Below, one piece after another: positions 12,730 to 52,252 of a stretch of DNA of 64,000 nucleotides (its first letter is position 1; each line of letters starts with the position of its first letter). Location: the NCBI GenBank assembly GCA_003260075.1, contig QLIY01000341.1, positions 63,216-127,215 on the forward strand, in the 5' to 3' direction. The notes under the pieces are model-generated. The model had not been told where the DNA came from and did not search any database. It was given only the letters and a program-made list of their open reading frames with translations. Made by a program: the position numbers and the translations under genes. The DNA comes from Phallusia mammillata. Its lineage: Eukaryota > Chordata > Ascidiacea > Phlebobranchia > Ascidiidae.

Positions 12730-12830
12730 ACCTTCTGATACAAAAACCTCTTGTGGGCACAACGGAAGCTGTTACAGACACCGAAAAAGGTTACCGCTGC
12801 ACATGCAACGTGTGGTGACTTGAAGGAATT
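12730..12830 (+). pseudogene. Possible EGF-like exon relic, frameshifted
   Basis: One frame reads SCGHNGSC. The frame shifted by one base continues TDTEKGYRCTCNVW and then hits a stop. Together they resemble an EGF-like repeat (C-x-x-NG-x-C…GY-x-C-x-C) broken by a single-base shift. It stands alone, about 2.7 kb upstream of the EGF-bearing mosaic gene. It is short, so chance cannot be excluded. Confidence 0.3.
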
Positions 12831-12990
12831 GTGGAACAGGTGGGCGTATTTTTTTAATTTGCTTCGTTCTGTTTTCGTTTTTTTAATGAATTATTATTAT
12901 TTTTTTGAAAAAATACTGGCGAATATTTACTGTGTATTTTAAATCCACCATCAGAATATTCTGAAGAGTTTTATTTTTTTACTTGGAAAT

Positions 12991-13034
<44 letters not shown>
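12991..13034. repeat. Poly-G tract (44 nt)
   Basis: Uninterrupted G run. No duplicated flanks are evident here, unlike at the short tracts. Probably an assembly or base-calling artefact. Confidence 0.8.
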
Positions 13035-13035
<1 letters not shown>

Positions 13036-14385
13036 AAGAACGGAAGTAATAATCGGCAAATCACATTGTTACTGGCGTTTGCAGTGAAATTCACTTTTAA
13101 AGTGACCTTCCTAACTTTTGTTTTGTGTGAGATGTAATGAAAATTTCTACAGTATCTGAGCGACATTGTTTCATTACCAGCCATAGACAAAACACCAAGA
13201 TTGTAGTCGTTCATGTATTTCAATTTTCGGGCTTTAAAAAAAGCGACATACGCCTTTAAACTATTAGCGAACTATGCTTATAGTTCTCACGCCTATTTTA
13301 GTGGCTTTTCCCAAATGTCACTAAAACATTTTAAACATTTTTGACAAAACTCAGTTGGCAAAATTGGTTTAAAAATGATTACTGCAAACATTTTTGGGGT
13401 AAGACACATTTGACGTAGGATTTCTTTGCTGGAATTAAACAGGCAATGTTTAGGAAAAATAAATTCCAAATGGTTTTCAAAGCACAACTATTGAAGGAAG
13501 ATAGTGATTCACCCTTATTCCCATCTTGTTGACGTCAACCAATCTTGTTTGCGCCACTCACACCACACAACCCACTCAAACGCCACTCAAGTGCGCCATA
13601 TAGCGCCACTCAACGGAATAAACTTTACTGCCCATTCACCGAAGGTAATTGATATCTTCCATTACTCTTTGTGATCAAACGCGCTTTACAGCAATTAAGC
13701 GTTTTTCTTGTTTCGTGTCTGTGTGACGATTTCTCTAGTTGTATGAAAGGAAATTCAAACATGTTTCAAGCCGTTGTGTGTGTTTTTGTGATTGCTCTAC
13801 GGCCTAGCTTAATCCAAATCTTTAACAGAGCGGTCCCCGACCGTTTTGACCGGCATTTTTTTATCGTACCGCACAAAAAATTTATGAAAACACAAAACAG
13901 AGAAAAAAAATTTAAGAAAATTTTGCTATAGTTTGTTATAATCCTTATTGTTTTTCCAATTTAATTGCCAAATAACCAATATAAGACGATTTGTAGCCAG
14001 AAATGAATTCAGATATTGTGACTAAAATCGTTTGTTCAAGCTTTCCTAACAAATTCGCGTGGAGCAAAATCTTTGTGATTTGGTGTTTCATCAAATCGCT
14101 ACAGCGAAACTCACCTTCACTATAATGGTAATCAGTTTTCACGTAGTTCTGATTTCGTATGTTTCATTTAAAGAGTGACTGCTGGCGGTATAAAGACAAT
14201 GTCGGGTGCAACGGACGGGAGCGTAGAAATTAGGGACAGCACGTTCTCTGTGTGGCTCGTAATAAACATGCCACGAAGTTTGTGATGAATGTTTGGAGTT
14301 TGCACAAACCCAATTAGTAATATTACCTCGTCACGAGAAACTCATCCGTCAGTTTAACGACCGTCGCATTTTCAACTTATTATAC

Positions 14386-14630
14386 TTCTTGTTGGTTTTC
14401 CTACTTGTTGTTGTTCGTTGGTTATTTTGTCAAACTGATTGCAAGAATAGGTTTAAAATCATGGGGAATATGTTTTAATGTTACGGGCACACGATTTTTG
14501 GGGGGGGGGGTACTTCTTGTTGGTTTTCCTGCTTGTTGTCTGTTGGTTATTTTGTTAAACTGATTGCAAAATAGGTTTAAAATTATAGGGAATATGTTGT
14601 AATGTTACGGACAAACGATTTTTGGTTTTG
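14386..14630. repeat. Direct duplication around short poly-G
   Basis: TACTTCTTGTTGGTTTTCCT through ATGTTACGG…ACGATTTTTGG occurs twice, either side of a G run near 14501-14511, with several substitutions and small indels between the copies. Confidence 0.75.
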
Positions 14631-15117
14631 AAACTTATTTTATAATTTTGTTGAAATTTAAATTAAATTTAAAAGTAAATTAAAAAGCTTCAAAGACAAT
14701 AGATTTATAGACTTTAATATGTAATGGTTTGTTGTGTTTTTATGTTAAGTTTTAAGTATTTGCAGAAATGTTCGGTGGGAACGAGACAAATGTTGTTATT
14801 CAAGGTTTATTTCAGTAAATATTTCTCTAACTTCAGGTTATCTACTGAAAAGTTCAAATTTTCAGTGAAATCATAATTTTTCAGCTAATTGTTTTTCGCC
14901 AGTCTTGTAAATCCGGTTTAATTTGGAATCCCGAATTTCAATCAAATTATCATCACGTCGCCGAATTTGATAGGGCCACGCTTTCAAACCTTCCAGACGC
15001 GTTAAAACTCTTTATGTCGTCATAAACGGTGTAATTATGATTGGATAATTGCTAGGACACCTCGTCAAATTGTGTCACGTGCTTTAATATCCACTTTACG
15101 CAAGGCAAACAATCCGT

Positions 15118-15420
15118 TTTGCTCGTTATGTTTACGTTGTGTGCCAAAACCCGATAAGGAATCATTTCAGATTTGTGAGTTCGAGTTTTTGCGGAGAACA
15201 GTTTGTATTTGTAACTTACTTACTATATAGCTAACCAATATATATATACGTTTAAGCTGTCTTTGTTGAACTTTCATTGCAGTGGGGGGGGGGGACCGTT
15301 TTGCTCGTTATGTTTACGTTGTGTGCCAAATCCCGATAAGGAATCATTTCAGGTTTGTGAGTTCGAGTTTTTGTGTAAAACGGTTTGTATTTTTGAGCGT
15401 TAGCGAGGTTATTGTACGAG
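15118..15420. repeat. Direct duplication around short poly-G just upstream of the mosaic gene
   Basis: CCGTTTTGCTCGTTATGTTT… through TTTGTGAGTTCGAGTTTTTG is present on both sides of a G run near 15283-15292. It lies in the presumed promoter or 5' UTR region, so promoter mapping of this gene from this assembly is unsafe. Confidence 0.7.
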
Positions 15421-15507
15421 TTTACGTATAGTTGGTTTGTTAAACATTGATTGCAGTGTTATAAAAAAAATTTAAACTGTGTTTCGTTAGATAAACAAAG
15501 AAATAAG

Positions 15508-43533
<28,026 letters not shown>

Positions 43534-43697
43534 ACTGTTGCTGTGTGTTTGTCGCAATACAACCATTGTTTTTGTTAAACACTTGTGTTGAGCACGTTAT
43601 TACTGAAATCATTGCACACGAACCACTTAAAGGCGTCATATCGAATCAAGTCGTTCACCGAGCATTCCCATCAAGGCACAGACTACAAAAAATCTAA

Positions 43698-43771
43698 CCT
43701 GCGGTGGGATTCGAACCCACAATAGGAGTCTTTCAGGGACTCCCGCTTTATACCATCTGAGCTACATAGAC
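43698..43771 (-). repeat. tRNA-derived SINE head / tRNA pseudogene
   Basis: On the minus strand: GTCTATGTAGCTCAGATGGT (A box), a GAGTC-CCTGAAA-GACTC hairpin, and B box GGGTTCGAATCCC. The acceptor pairing is poor. Close relative of 23695-23766; partial B-box copies near 35612-35645 and 56470. Confidence 0.5.
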
Positions 43772-44869
43772 TCAGTTGTAAAAGTCGAAAGTTGAATCAA
43801 GAATACTACTGTGTAACTTTGCTAAACTTTTGTCCTTTATTTAACTCAATTAATCCAATCATAGAACACATTTGTCATATTAACGTCATAGAGGTTATAC
43901 AATTAACAGCATGAGGTAGTAGAATGGGAGACACGCATTTTATCAACTCGATTAAACCAGCCGTCGTCATAGAAACACTTGCGTCGTCACAATGCGCCAT
44001 TGTAAACGATTGTTACCTCACAGATAATATATAATTCATCGCTAAACTAAATCAGCATGGCGTTGTAGAGACAAGTACAATTTTGGCAGCACATGTGTAT
44101 ATTTTTATTACATCTTCAAACTGAAAGAAAATGCTAAAACATCATGCTGCTTTGGTGTTTATGCTGGTCCGAAATTTTACGACAACAACCGATTCGATTG
44201 TGACGTGTTTCCGTGGCAACCATTGTTCAGCTCCCTATTGTCGGTTGTCATGCCAACCGCTGTTTGCAAACAATAGCAAGGCTGTTTTTAATTAAAAACA
44301 ACAAATCACATTTAACTTGACCTTGAGCGCGTGATGTTACGTCATAATTGCTTTGAACTTTCGTGTGTGACGCCATAAACGAAAGTTCCGATAAGCAATT
44401 ATCTCCAATTAACATGCTTTCTGGTTTTTTCAACTTATTTGTCAGCTCGAACCGACCAAATATGGCGAAACAATCGTGTTTGTGACGTTTACAGTTTGTG
44501 TTACAACGTGAAGATGAGATTTCCCGAAAGTTCCCTGAAACTGATTAATTTTCGACATCACCGTGACATCTGTTGTCAAGTGCATGGTTACGTCACTGTG
44601 GGGTTATTGTACGTCATAGTTATTTCTTGCACGGTAAATTTCAAAACAACTCATAAATATGACAATATCATGTTTTTTCGAGACGGTACTTTGATAAATG
44701 TCGTGGATGAAACCTAGTTTATTTCGCCATTTTCAACACCATTCAACATGGCATCGTATACTATAGTTACCATGGAGTAAGTAACGCCGAATGTAAAACT
44801 TTGTTCAAGCGTGTGTCACAAACCAACCAGCAATACAAGGCTCCTACAGTTCAAGTCCCACCAGTTGAA

Positions 44870-45420
44870 TCAACCGCTCTGTGGTTCAGGCCTTATTCAA
44901 TCGAGCTCATCGTTTGACTACGGACCCCACATTTAAGAACGAATTCGAAAATATACGTACGGCGCTCAGGTCGAAGGGGATACGTAACGCGGGTTTGGGC
45001 TTGTACTTTCGTGTCTTTACAACTCCTGTGTTGACTGACTTAGTAGTGAAGGTTGGTGTCAAACCAACCAACGACAAGTAACTGCTGCGTCATACTCTTG
45101 CAGAGAGGTGTATATCGGAGAGACGGGCCTCACGCACGAAAGAACATCGAAGAGACGTACCAAAAAGGGATGTCAAAAATAGGCCTTTGCTTGCCACGCA
45201 ACTCAATTACATCTTTAAAATCTCTGTTTTGTTCGCCCATGTGATGTTATAAGAACAACTGTTTTGGGTTGCTGACATTCCTGACAAGGACGCGCTCAAT
45301 GAGACGTCGAAACGTCAGATGATTTGTTTATCTTTGCTGGCTGAGCAAGAAGGAAAGTTGACGGCAATATCACGTTTTACCAATACCACATTTTTTGCTG
45401 GATTAATTTGTTAGAACACC
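44870..45420 (+). pseudogene. Decayed Penelope-like (GIY-YIG) retroelement fragment
   Basis: In successive frames it reads NRAHRLTTDPTFKNEFENIR and a reverse-transcriptase C-terminal-like helix, then CREVYIGETGLTHERTSKRR, which contains a YIGETG motif of GIY-YIG endonucleases. It ends with IPDKDALNETSKR and a stop. At least two frameshifts separate the parts. Reverse transcriptase end plus GIY-YIG is the arrangement of Penelope-like elements. No catalytic RT motif is present, so it is a dead fragment. Confidence 0.6.
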
Positions 45421-45676
45421 GAATTTTTACTACAAAGTTGTCACGACTTCTTCGTCAAATCGCCTCCGGCAAAATTCGGCCCAGGATTGCTGAGTGAAAT
45501 TATCCTGTCACATTTCACCACAAACTAATCTAGTTTTTTTTCTATACCTTATTTGAAAATACGAAAAACATACAAAATCACAGCGCAAAGAAAATGATAA
45601 AAATAAACCTTAGGAAGTTATTCAAACACAAAAATATTTTGCACAAATAAACAAACAATTGTCACGTCATAATCGA

Positions 45677-46567
45677 TTAATCACGTGGTTTTGTGGCGGC
45701 GATTGTAAACATTTCAAATTTCACGTTCAACGAAATATTCGGGTCCTTGTAACTTTCGTATCCCCATAATTTGTTCGCGGCGAGATTGAGGAACTTCGGG
45801 ACAATGTCGTAATTGCGGAAATCCTCCGCCGTTACTTTTCCGTTTTTCCGCAACACCTGATCATGTTGTTTCTGGTTGTACAACTCAACAGCGTCCAGGG
45901 AACGCATGAAACCCGCGAACCTGTCCATATCCCAGTTCATCTCATCAACCACAGTTTCAAGCCGTGATTTAAGCTGTACAGGGACCGCTTCAAGCACATC
46001 AGCATATTTGCGCATGATCGATCTGTAACCGTCGATCCTCTCCTTAATTTCATCGGCGAATAAATGTTGGACGAGCTGAGTATGCATCAAGTTTAACTCG
46101 TTCCCATCACCGGTGTAGGAGTCGGGAATAAACGACGGCGTCCAGTAACCTATCATAACCACACAACCCCCAGGTTTCAACACACGAAAAGCCTCGCTGA
46201 AGAACTTTTCAAGGTCAAACCAGTGCACGGCCTCTGCGCATATCACCATAGCAACGCTTTCGTCATCAAAATCCAGTTTCTCGGCGGCCCCAGCCTGGTA
46301 AGTCACGTGATCAAACTTGTTTTGTCTTTTCGCGGATTCTATCTGTTTCTGGCTGATATCAATCCCAACGACTTTCTGGAAGAGTGGAGCGAAGACGTTG
46401 GTGGCTTGTCCTCCGCCACATCCGACATCCAACAACATGTCAGGTCTGCTCCCGGTTCCGTCAAAGTACTTCATCACTACATCCCTGACTCTGCTGGAAT
46501 ACGTCGGTCTATTTCGGGAATACTCGCTCACAATATCCAGGCTGTCGTAATAAGTTTGTTGCTTCAT
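45677..46567 (-). CDS. Class I SAM-dependent methyltransferase (type 11), single exon
   Basis: About 296 residues. SAM-binding motif I is MLLDVGCGGGQATN, followed by VVGIDIS (acidic loop), AAEKLDFDDESV, and CAEAVHWFD with FRVLKPGG, as in methyltransferase_11 proteins related to trans-aconitate-type methyltransferases. Animal members are often uncharacterised, so the substrate is unknown. The frame is open from an ATG at 46612, but a TATATAAA box lies only five bases before that ATG. Transcription should start around 46590, making the second ATG (46565-46567, MKQQTYYDSL) the likely start. No intron. Flanked by repeats on both sides. Confidence 0.85.
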   Translation of the reverse strand: MKQQTYYDSLDIVSEYSRNRPTYSSRVRDVVMKYFDGTGSRPDMLLDVGCGGGQATNVFAPLFQKVVGIDISQKQIESAKRQNKFDHVTYQAGAAEKLDFDDESVAMVICAEAVHWFDLEKFFSEAFRVLKPGGCVVMIGYWTPSFIPDSYTGDGNELNLMHTQLVQHLFADEIKERIDGYRSIMRKYADVLEAVPVQLKSRLETVVDEMNWDMDRFAGFMRSLDAVELYNQKQHDQVLRKNGKVTAEDFRNYDIVPKFLNLAANKLWGYESYKDPNISLNVKFEMFTIAATKPRD

Positions 46568-46617
46568 TTTCACTTCACTCCAGTTCGCCTTCTGTCTCAA
46601 ATCCCGAAACATCGCGC

Positions 46618-46625
46618 TTTATATA
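46618..46625 (-). promoter_or_regulatory. TATA box of the methyltransferase gene
   Basis: Minus strand TATATAAA. Its distance to the second ATG (about 50 bp) suits a TATA promoter, while the upstream in-frame ATG would lie before the expected start site. Confidence 0.5.
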
Positions 46626-46674
46626 CAACCCACCTCGCGTTCTGATTGGCCAGCTCCGTCACGTGAGCTTACAC

Positions 46675-49585
46675 TTCCAATTTTCGGGGTTTCCCCTACT
46701 TCTGTGCGTGTCCATGATTAAGAAAAATCATTTTCACATCGATTGACGACGACGCGCGTCGAGGGGGGGGGGGGTCGATCAAATATTCAAATCAGCGAAT
46801 GTTGAAATGCCCGACTTAATTATTTGAACGCAAATTATAGAAAATTCAGTGTAAAAATCACTATATCTGTCGCTGGGGGGGGGGTTTGCCCCAAAATTTG
46901 TGCGACGCGCGTCAAATTGGGGATGACATCATTAAGTTAGTCATCGTTCAGTTTTAAATGCTGCTTTGCAATCGTGATTTGGTTCAACGCATTTAAATTA
47001 AATCAAATCAGACATTCAAAAGTCGATCAAATATTCAAATCAGCGATGGTTGAAATGCCCGACTTAATTATTTCAACGCAAATTATAGAAAATTCAGTGT
47101 AAAAATCACTATATCTGTCGCTGTGTTTGATTTGTTGTAACAAAACAAATGCATTTCGCTTCATAAGCTTTATACGCTGATTTTTTTGCGCTGAATTTTC
47201 TTCATCTGATTTTAATGACACTGAATCGTCGCAGTTGCTTTGCTTGAAAGGATATTTCATTATTAAGAAAAGATTCACTACGCAACGCAAATTTTAATTT
47301 GAATTATTGGGTAAAAGAATATTTTTTAACATAATGATTTTTGGGAAAAGTTCCTGATTTATTTTCTTGCTCCTTGATGATGAAACTTAGTTGCGTCATC
47401 GATTTTTGTGTGAAAAAAATGTGAAAAAAAGCCTCAGGCGGTGCAAGGTTGTAACGTGATGTGAATACACAGATTTAACAGATGTCCAATATACGGGTTT
47501 GATGATTTAATAAGCGCTCTACAATTCGCTACAAGTTAAGTTGATAGTCAGCCTGTAACACAAATCAGCGAAAATTTGCCACGTTTCATTTGAGCTGGTT
47601 TGGTTGAAACGAAACAATCATTACCCCCTACCTTTGTGTAGAACAATGATTCAATTGTGACGTACTTGCACAGTTTGACGCAGTTTGCAGAGATATTTGC
47701 GGCATTTTGCAGCTGCGCGCTAATTTTGTGTTGCTGATTTCATCCGATTGTGAATTCGTATCATAGCAACCCCACAAAAGGTGTGTAAGGTCAAACTTTG
47801 TGCGATGGAATAAATTTTGTCACAAACCGTGCAGGGTGACGTCATAATCCATAGTTGCTCCTACAATTGGGATAAAACCTCACAACGGTTCATTCACAAC
47901 AACAGCGAAGTTTCCCAGGCACGAGTGAAGTTTGAAACGTGGAAATTTCGCGTTTTGTGTTTCAGGTGGAAATTTCAAAACCACAATAAACCGGGGGTTC
48001 CCATGGTAACGGGGATAGACTGGATCGTTTTTTTGTGGAAAATTATTCGACCAAAATTTCCGGGCAATTACAGAAACTGAGCAATGCGTAATTATTACGT
48101 CACCTGTGATGTAATTGGCTGGGTCCATACGGAAACCAAAAACGAACCTGCGTAAACTGAGTTTCTTTTTCCCCCCCCCCCAATGCGTAATTATTACGTC
48201 ACCTGTGATGTAATTGGCTGGGTCCATATATGGAAACCAAAAACGAACCTGCGTAAATTGAGTTTCTTTTCAGATTTACACGTATCCGCAAGAATCTTTT
48301 ATTATTGGGGTTAAACAGTTGTGAGAATATTCCATTTGCTAAATTTTAAATTTCCATTGCAAACTTTTCACTTCTACGTCACTGGCGTTATATGGTGACG
48401 AACATTTGGCCCTTTTTTTTCCCGCGCACAAAATGTGACCCCTTGTACACGGACAGGATGACCAAGCGAATATAGCAGGTGAAATCATCTGATTGAAATT
48501 AACGCGTGAATGTGAATTGCGACGAACTGCAATTTTCGGTGTTTCCCCTACTTCTGTGCGTGTCCGTGATTAAGAAAAATCATTTTCACATCGATTGACG
48601 ACGACGCGCGTCGATTTGCCGCAAAATTTGTGCGACGCGCGTCATACTGGGGATGACATCATTAAGTTAATCACCGTTCAGTTTTAAATGCTGCTTTGCA
48701 AACGTGGTTTGGTTGAACGCATTTAAACTGAATCAAATCAGAAATTTTTGATTTGTTGTAACAAAACAAATGCATTTCGCTTTATAAGCTTTATGCGCTG
48801 ATTTTTTTGCGCTGAATTTTCTTGATCTGATTTTAATGACACTGAATCGTCGCAGTTGCTTTGCTTGAAAGGAGATTTCATTATTAAGAAAAGATTCACT
48901 ACGCAACGCAAATTTTAATTTGAATTATTGGGTAAAAGAATATTTTTTAACATAATGATTTTTGGGAAAAGTTCCTGATTTATTTTCTTGCTCCTTGATG
49001 ATGAAACTTAGTTGCGTCATCGATTTTTGTGTGAAAAAAATGTGAAAAAAAGCCTCAGGCGGTGCAAGGTTGTAACGTGATGTGAATACACAGATTTAAC
49101 AGATGTCCAATATACGGGTTTGATGATTTAATAAGCGCTCTACAATTCGCTACAAGTTAAGTTGATAGTCAGCCTGTAACACAAATCAGCGAAAATTTGC
49201 CACGTTTCATTTGAGCTGGTTTGGTTGAAACGAAACAATCATTACCCCCTACCTTTGTGTAGAACAATGATTCAATTGTGACGTACTTGCACAGTTTGTT
49301 TGCAGAGATATTTGCGGCATTTTGCAGCTGCGCGCTAATTTTGTGTTGCTGATTTCATCCGATTGTGAATTCGTATCATAGCAACCCCACAAAAGGTGTG
49401 GAAGGTCAAATTTTGTGCGATGGAATAAATTTTGTCACAAACCGTGCAGGGTGACGTCATAAACCTCACAACGGTTCATTCATAACTACAATTAAGTTTC
49501 CATGGTACGAGTGAAGTTTGACATGTGGAAATTTCGTCTTTCAGTTGGAAATTTTAAAACCACAAAAAATGTCGGGGTTTCCATG
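46675..49585. repeat. Large direct duplication (about 1.0-1.3 kb) plus smaller poly-G/poly-C duplications
   Basis: Two blocks, about 46675-48010 and 48528-49585, share long stretches with only scattered changes (for example ACTTCTGTGCGTGTCC, TCATCGATTTTTGTGTG, AAAATTTGCCACGTTTCATT). The first also contains short G-run duplications (46763-46774, 46875-46884). 48060-48170 and 48182-48270 duplicate around poly-C. No gene recognised. A related fragment recurs at 50570-50745. Confidence 0.75.
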
Positions 49586-49587
49586 GT

Positions 49588-49955
49588 CAGGGGTCGGCAA
49601 CCTTTTTTGCACTGCGGACCGGTTTAAAACTGAAATTTGTATCACGGACCGGTCTTTAAAACCACAAATGTTCAGCACTGAAAACTAATTACAGTTATTA
49701 CAACTTTGGTAGAATGTGAACCTTCAGAAAGTTTTCTGCGGCCCGGTAACGAACCCCTCGCGGACCGGCACCGGGCCGCGGACCGACGGTGGCCGACCTT
49801 TGGCCTAAAGGACCGCGGATCCTAGTTTGAGAACCGCTGCGTTAACCGTTTTTGCGATCCAAACACTTCTATTCCGGAATAAATTTGGAATCACAGGTAT
49901 ACGTCGACACGAGAAAACGTNCACCGGGCCGCGGCCCGGTGGTTGCCGACCACTG
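49588..49955. mobile_element. hAT-type element with 8-bp target duplication
   Basis: CAGGGGTCGGCAACC … GGTTGCCGACCACTG, flanked by TCCATGGT on both sides. It contains CGGACCGG-type repeats and a second, partial foldback, plus one N at 49921. Related ends occur at 53079-54152. Confidence 0.85.
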
Positions 49956-52250
49956 TCCATGGTAACAGGGATAGATTAAATCGTTATTTCACTCGGCCAA
50001 AATTTCCGGATAATTTGTTTAACTTATTCAATTATGACTTCACTTGTGACAAATGATCAGGTCGGCACGATAACCAAAAAGTATTACATCCGGTAAAAAT
50101 AGATGGAAATTTGTGGTTTGAAATTTCTTTTTTTTTTGTACCCGGAAACTGAATTGTAAGTCGCGAAACAGAACAAAAACAAAACAAGGGCAACAATGGG
50201 CACCGGATCGAGCGAGAAAAAAAGATTTGTTTTGGTTTGAGGTTGGTTTAGTTAGCTTTGACACAGCATCTCTTGTTGTATTGTTTTAGTGTTTTACTAC
50301 TTTCATATATTTTAGCGTGTTTGTTTTAGCAATCATTTTTATGTTGATTTGTATATCGATTATACGAACTGATGATGCCACATAGGCGAAATAATATTTA
50401 TTTGAACCGACTGATTCTGTTTAACCAAGGATTTTATAGTCCACTGGTTTTAGTGTATTATTGTGTTCAACAGATTTAAAACGTTTTGTTTATAAGCTAT
50501 TGCCTAAACCGGTTTCACAAAAAACAAAAATGTTGTAAATATATTTCATTTGGTAAATTTAAACTTTTCCCTGTAACCTTTTTACCATTACATCACTGAC
50601 CATACGTGATATGGTGACGAACATTTGTCCCTTTTGTCACCGCGCACACAAAGTCCGAACCCACACAGGCACAGTCAGGATGACCAAACGAATATTGTTG
50701 GTGAAATCATCTTTACGCGTGAATGTGAAACGTGACGAACTGCAAATTGTGAATTACTTCGCTGGATTTTCGTTGGTTTCTGAACTTACGCAACCCGTTA
50801 TTACGCGATATTTTTTTCGATTCATACTCGCCATAAACTTCATTTGAACTGAAATATACACTTGGCAAATACCGAGCTGTCGCCTGTTTGTCCCACAACA
50901 CAATTTACATTCCCGTAAACCTACACATAATGAATTGAGTTGGGTGAAACACGGTGCAAAAAAAACTTGATGTCCCCTCATGTTTGCCTTTCTTTAGTCT
51001 ACTTAGTATACTATAGTTAGGCATTGTAATTCGTATATTTAATTTGTAAATTTTTTCCCTTGCAAGTAAAGTGTGACGATTGAGGGTCAGTATTCCATGA
51101 TTGCTTGATTTCAAAGTGGAAACACTAAATCGTTTGCTACATTTTATTGTTTTTCAGACACTGACGATGCTTATAAAAGCGAAATGCATTTGTTTTGTAA
51201 AACATTTATAATGCAGCGGTTGATAAAGTGTTTTCACCCTGAAATTTCCCAGTAATTGTTACTTTATTTTCTTTGAGCACAGACGAAGTTGATAACATGC
51301 TTCAACGGCATCATTGTCTCTTTATTATTTGTTGATGGTTAGTATAATGGGTCTAACATTACACAATGTACAGTTATCTTCAAGTCCGTTGACTTTTATG
51401 AGTACAAGAAAAGTTTCTCGTGAGCCGCCTACTTTGTTTAACGCCCGTGTATAGTTACCGAAAGCAAAATACTACAAGGACGAAAACGTTTGGAAGTAGC
51501 CTACAAATTTTGTTATGCTCTGCACATTGATTGTTGGTTTTAATCCTAAATTAAAATCCTAAACATCGTTCGCGGGTGTGAAGTTACCGAAAGCAAAATA
51601 CTACAAGGCGAAAAAAGTTTTTGAAATACTGATTTGATAAGCGCTTCGCATTAACTGTTGGTTATTGCCTGATAGTCGCACGTGACGGTTAATTGCCTCA
51701 CTTCTGTGTCAATATACAATGTTTCGCGCGTTCGCACGGCAGATAATTGACGAACCACACACTATTTCATCTGTTTGCAGACAACCTTGCTCTCGAACTT
51801 GACTTTGCAGGCCACTGGTTCTTCTTTAACATTTTATTCAACGCATTTTGCATTTTTCTTGTGACAACGATTAATTAGTGGGAAACACACGGAGCTGTAA
51901 GTTGAAATTTGCGAGAAACCCGGGTTTTATGCGACGTTTAAAGTACAAACTTGCTCCTAACATCTCATTAAATCACATCCTGAACTGTTTAATTCACAGC
52001 ATGCATTACACAACCGGATACGGTGGCATGTACTCCGTAATTTCCTGATAATGCCGCAAGCCCTTTTCTGTGCTCAACGTGATAATTTTAATTTACATTT
52101 ATAATCACGAACGGAATAAATATCATTTCCCGCAACAGTTTGCATGTAAATTAAATTGCCACTAACGCCAAAAACCTGAAGTTTTCGACGGAATAATTTA
52201 GCGAGTGACTATGTGATTTAAATTAGTTTATTGCCCGAGGTTTGCCACGG
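49956..52250. other. Repeat-rich region without recognised gene
   Basis: It contains a tail motif CTGATGATGCC…GGCGAAAT at 50369-50391, the recurring block 50570-50745, and the hammerhead-like locus at 51156-51195. Open frames show no domain. Confidence 0.55.
51156..51195 (+). ncRNA. Hammerhead-like motif with palindromic stem III
   Basis: Stem I AGACA/TGTTT (four pairs plus a G-T), core CTGACGA, one unpaired T, stem II GCTT-ATAA-AAGC, GAAA, then ATGCAT, a self-complementary hexamer that can serve as a short or dimeric stem III, and T as the residue at the cleavage position. The extra T between core and stem II departs from the canonical form, so activity is uncertain. Confidence 0.45.
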
Positions 52251-52252
52251 AA

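Larger units (their letters stand above)
8255..15507. other. Spacer between HHEX and the GH9 mosaic gene (divergent promoters)
   Basis: HHEX is read leftward and the mosaic gene rightward, so this 7.2 kb holds both 5' flanks. I recognise no intact gene. Contents: a GCCAGAAGAGCTC repeat end (8375-8405), a MITE (8595-8762), a poly-G-separated duplication (11027-11290), a second one (11838-12250), an EGF-like relic (about 12730-12830), a 44-nt poly-G tract (12991-13034), and duplicated blocks at 14386-14630 and 15118-15420. Short open frames near 9.7, 10.3 and 11.5 kb show no domain or splice context. Confidence 0.6.

Noticed and set aside
45280-45320. Penelope-like tail CCTGACAAGGACGC…GTCGAAACGTC as a hammerhead
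   Set aside because: The invariant G8 is A (CTGACAA) and stem I does not pair.
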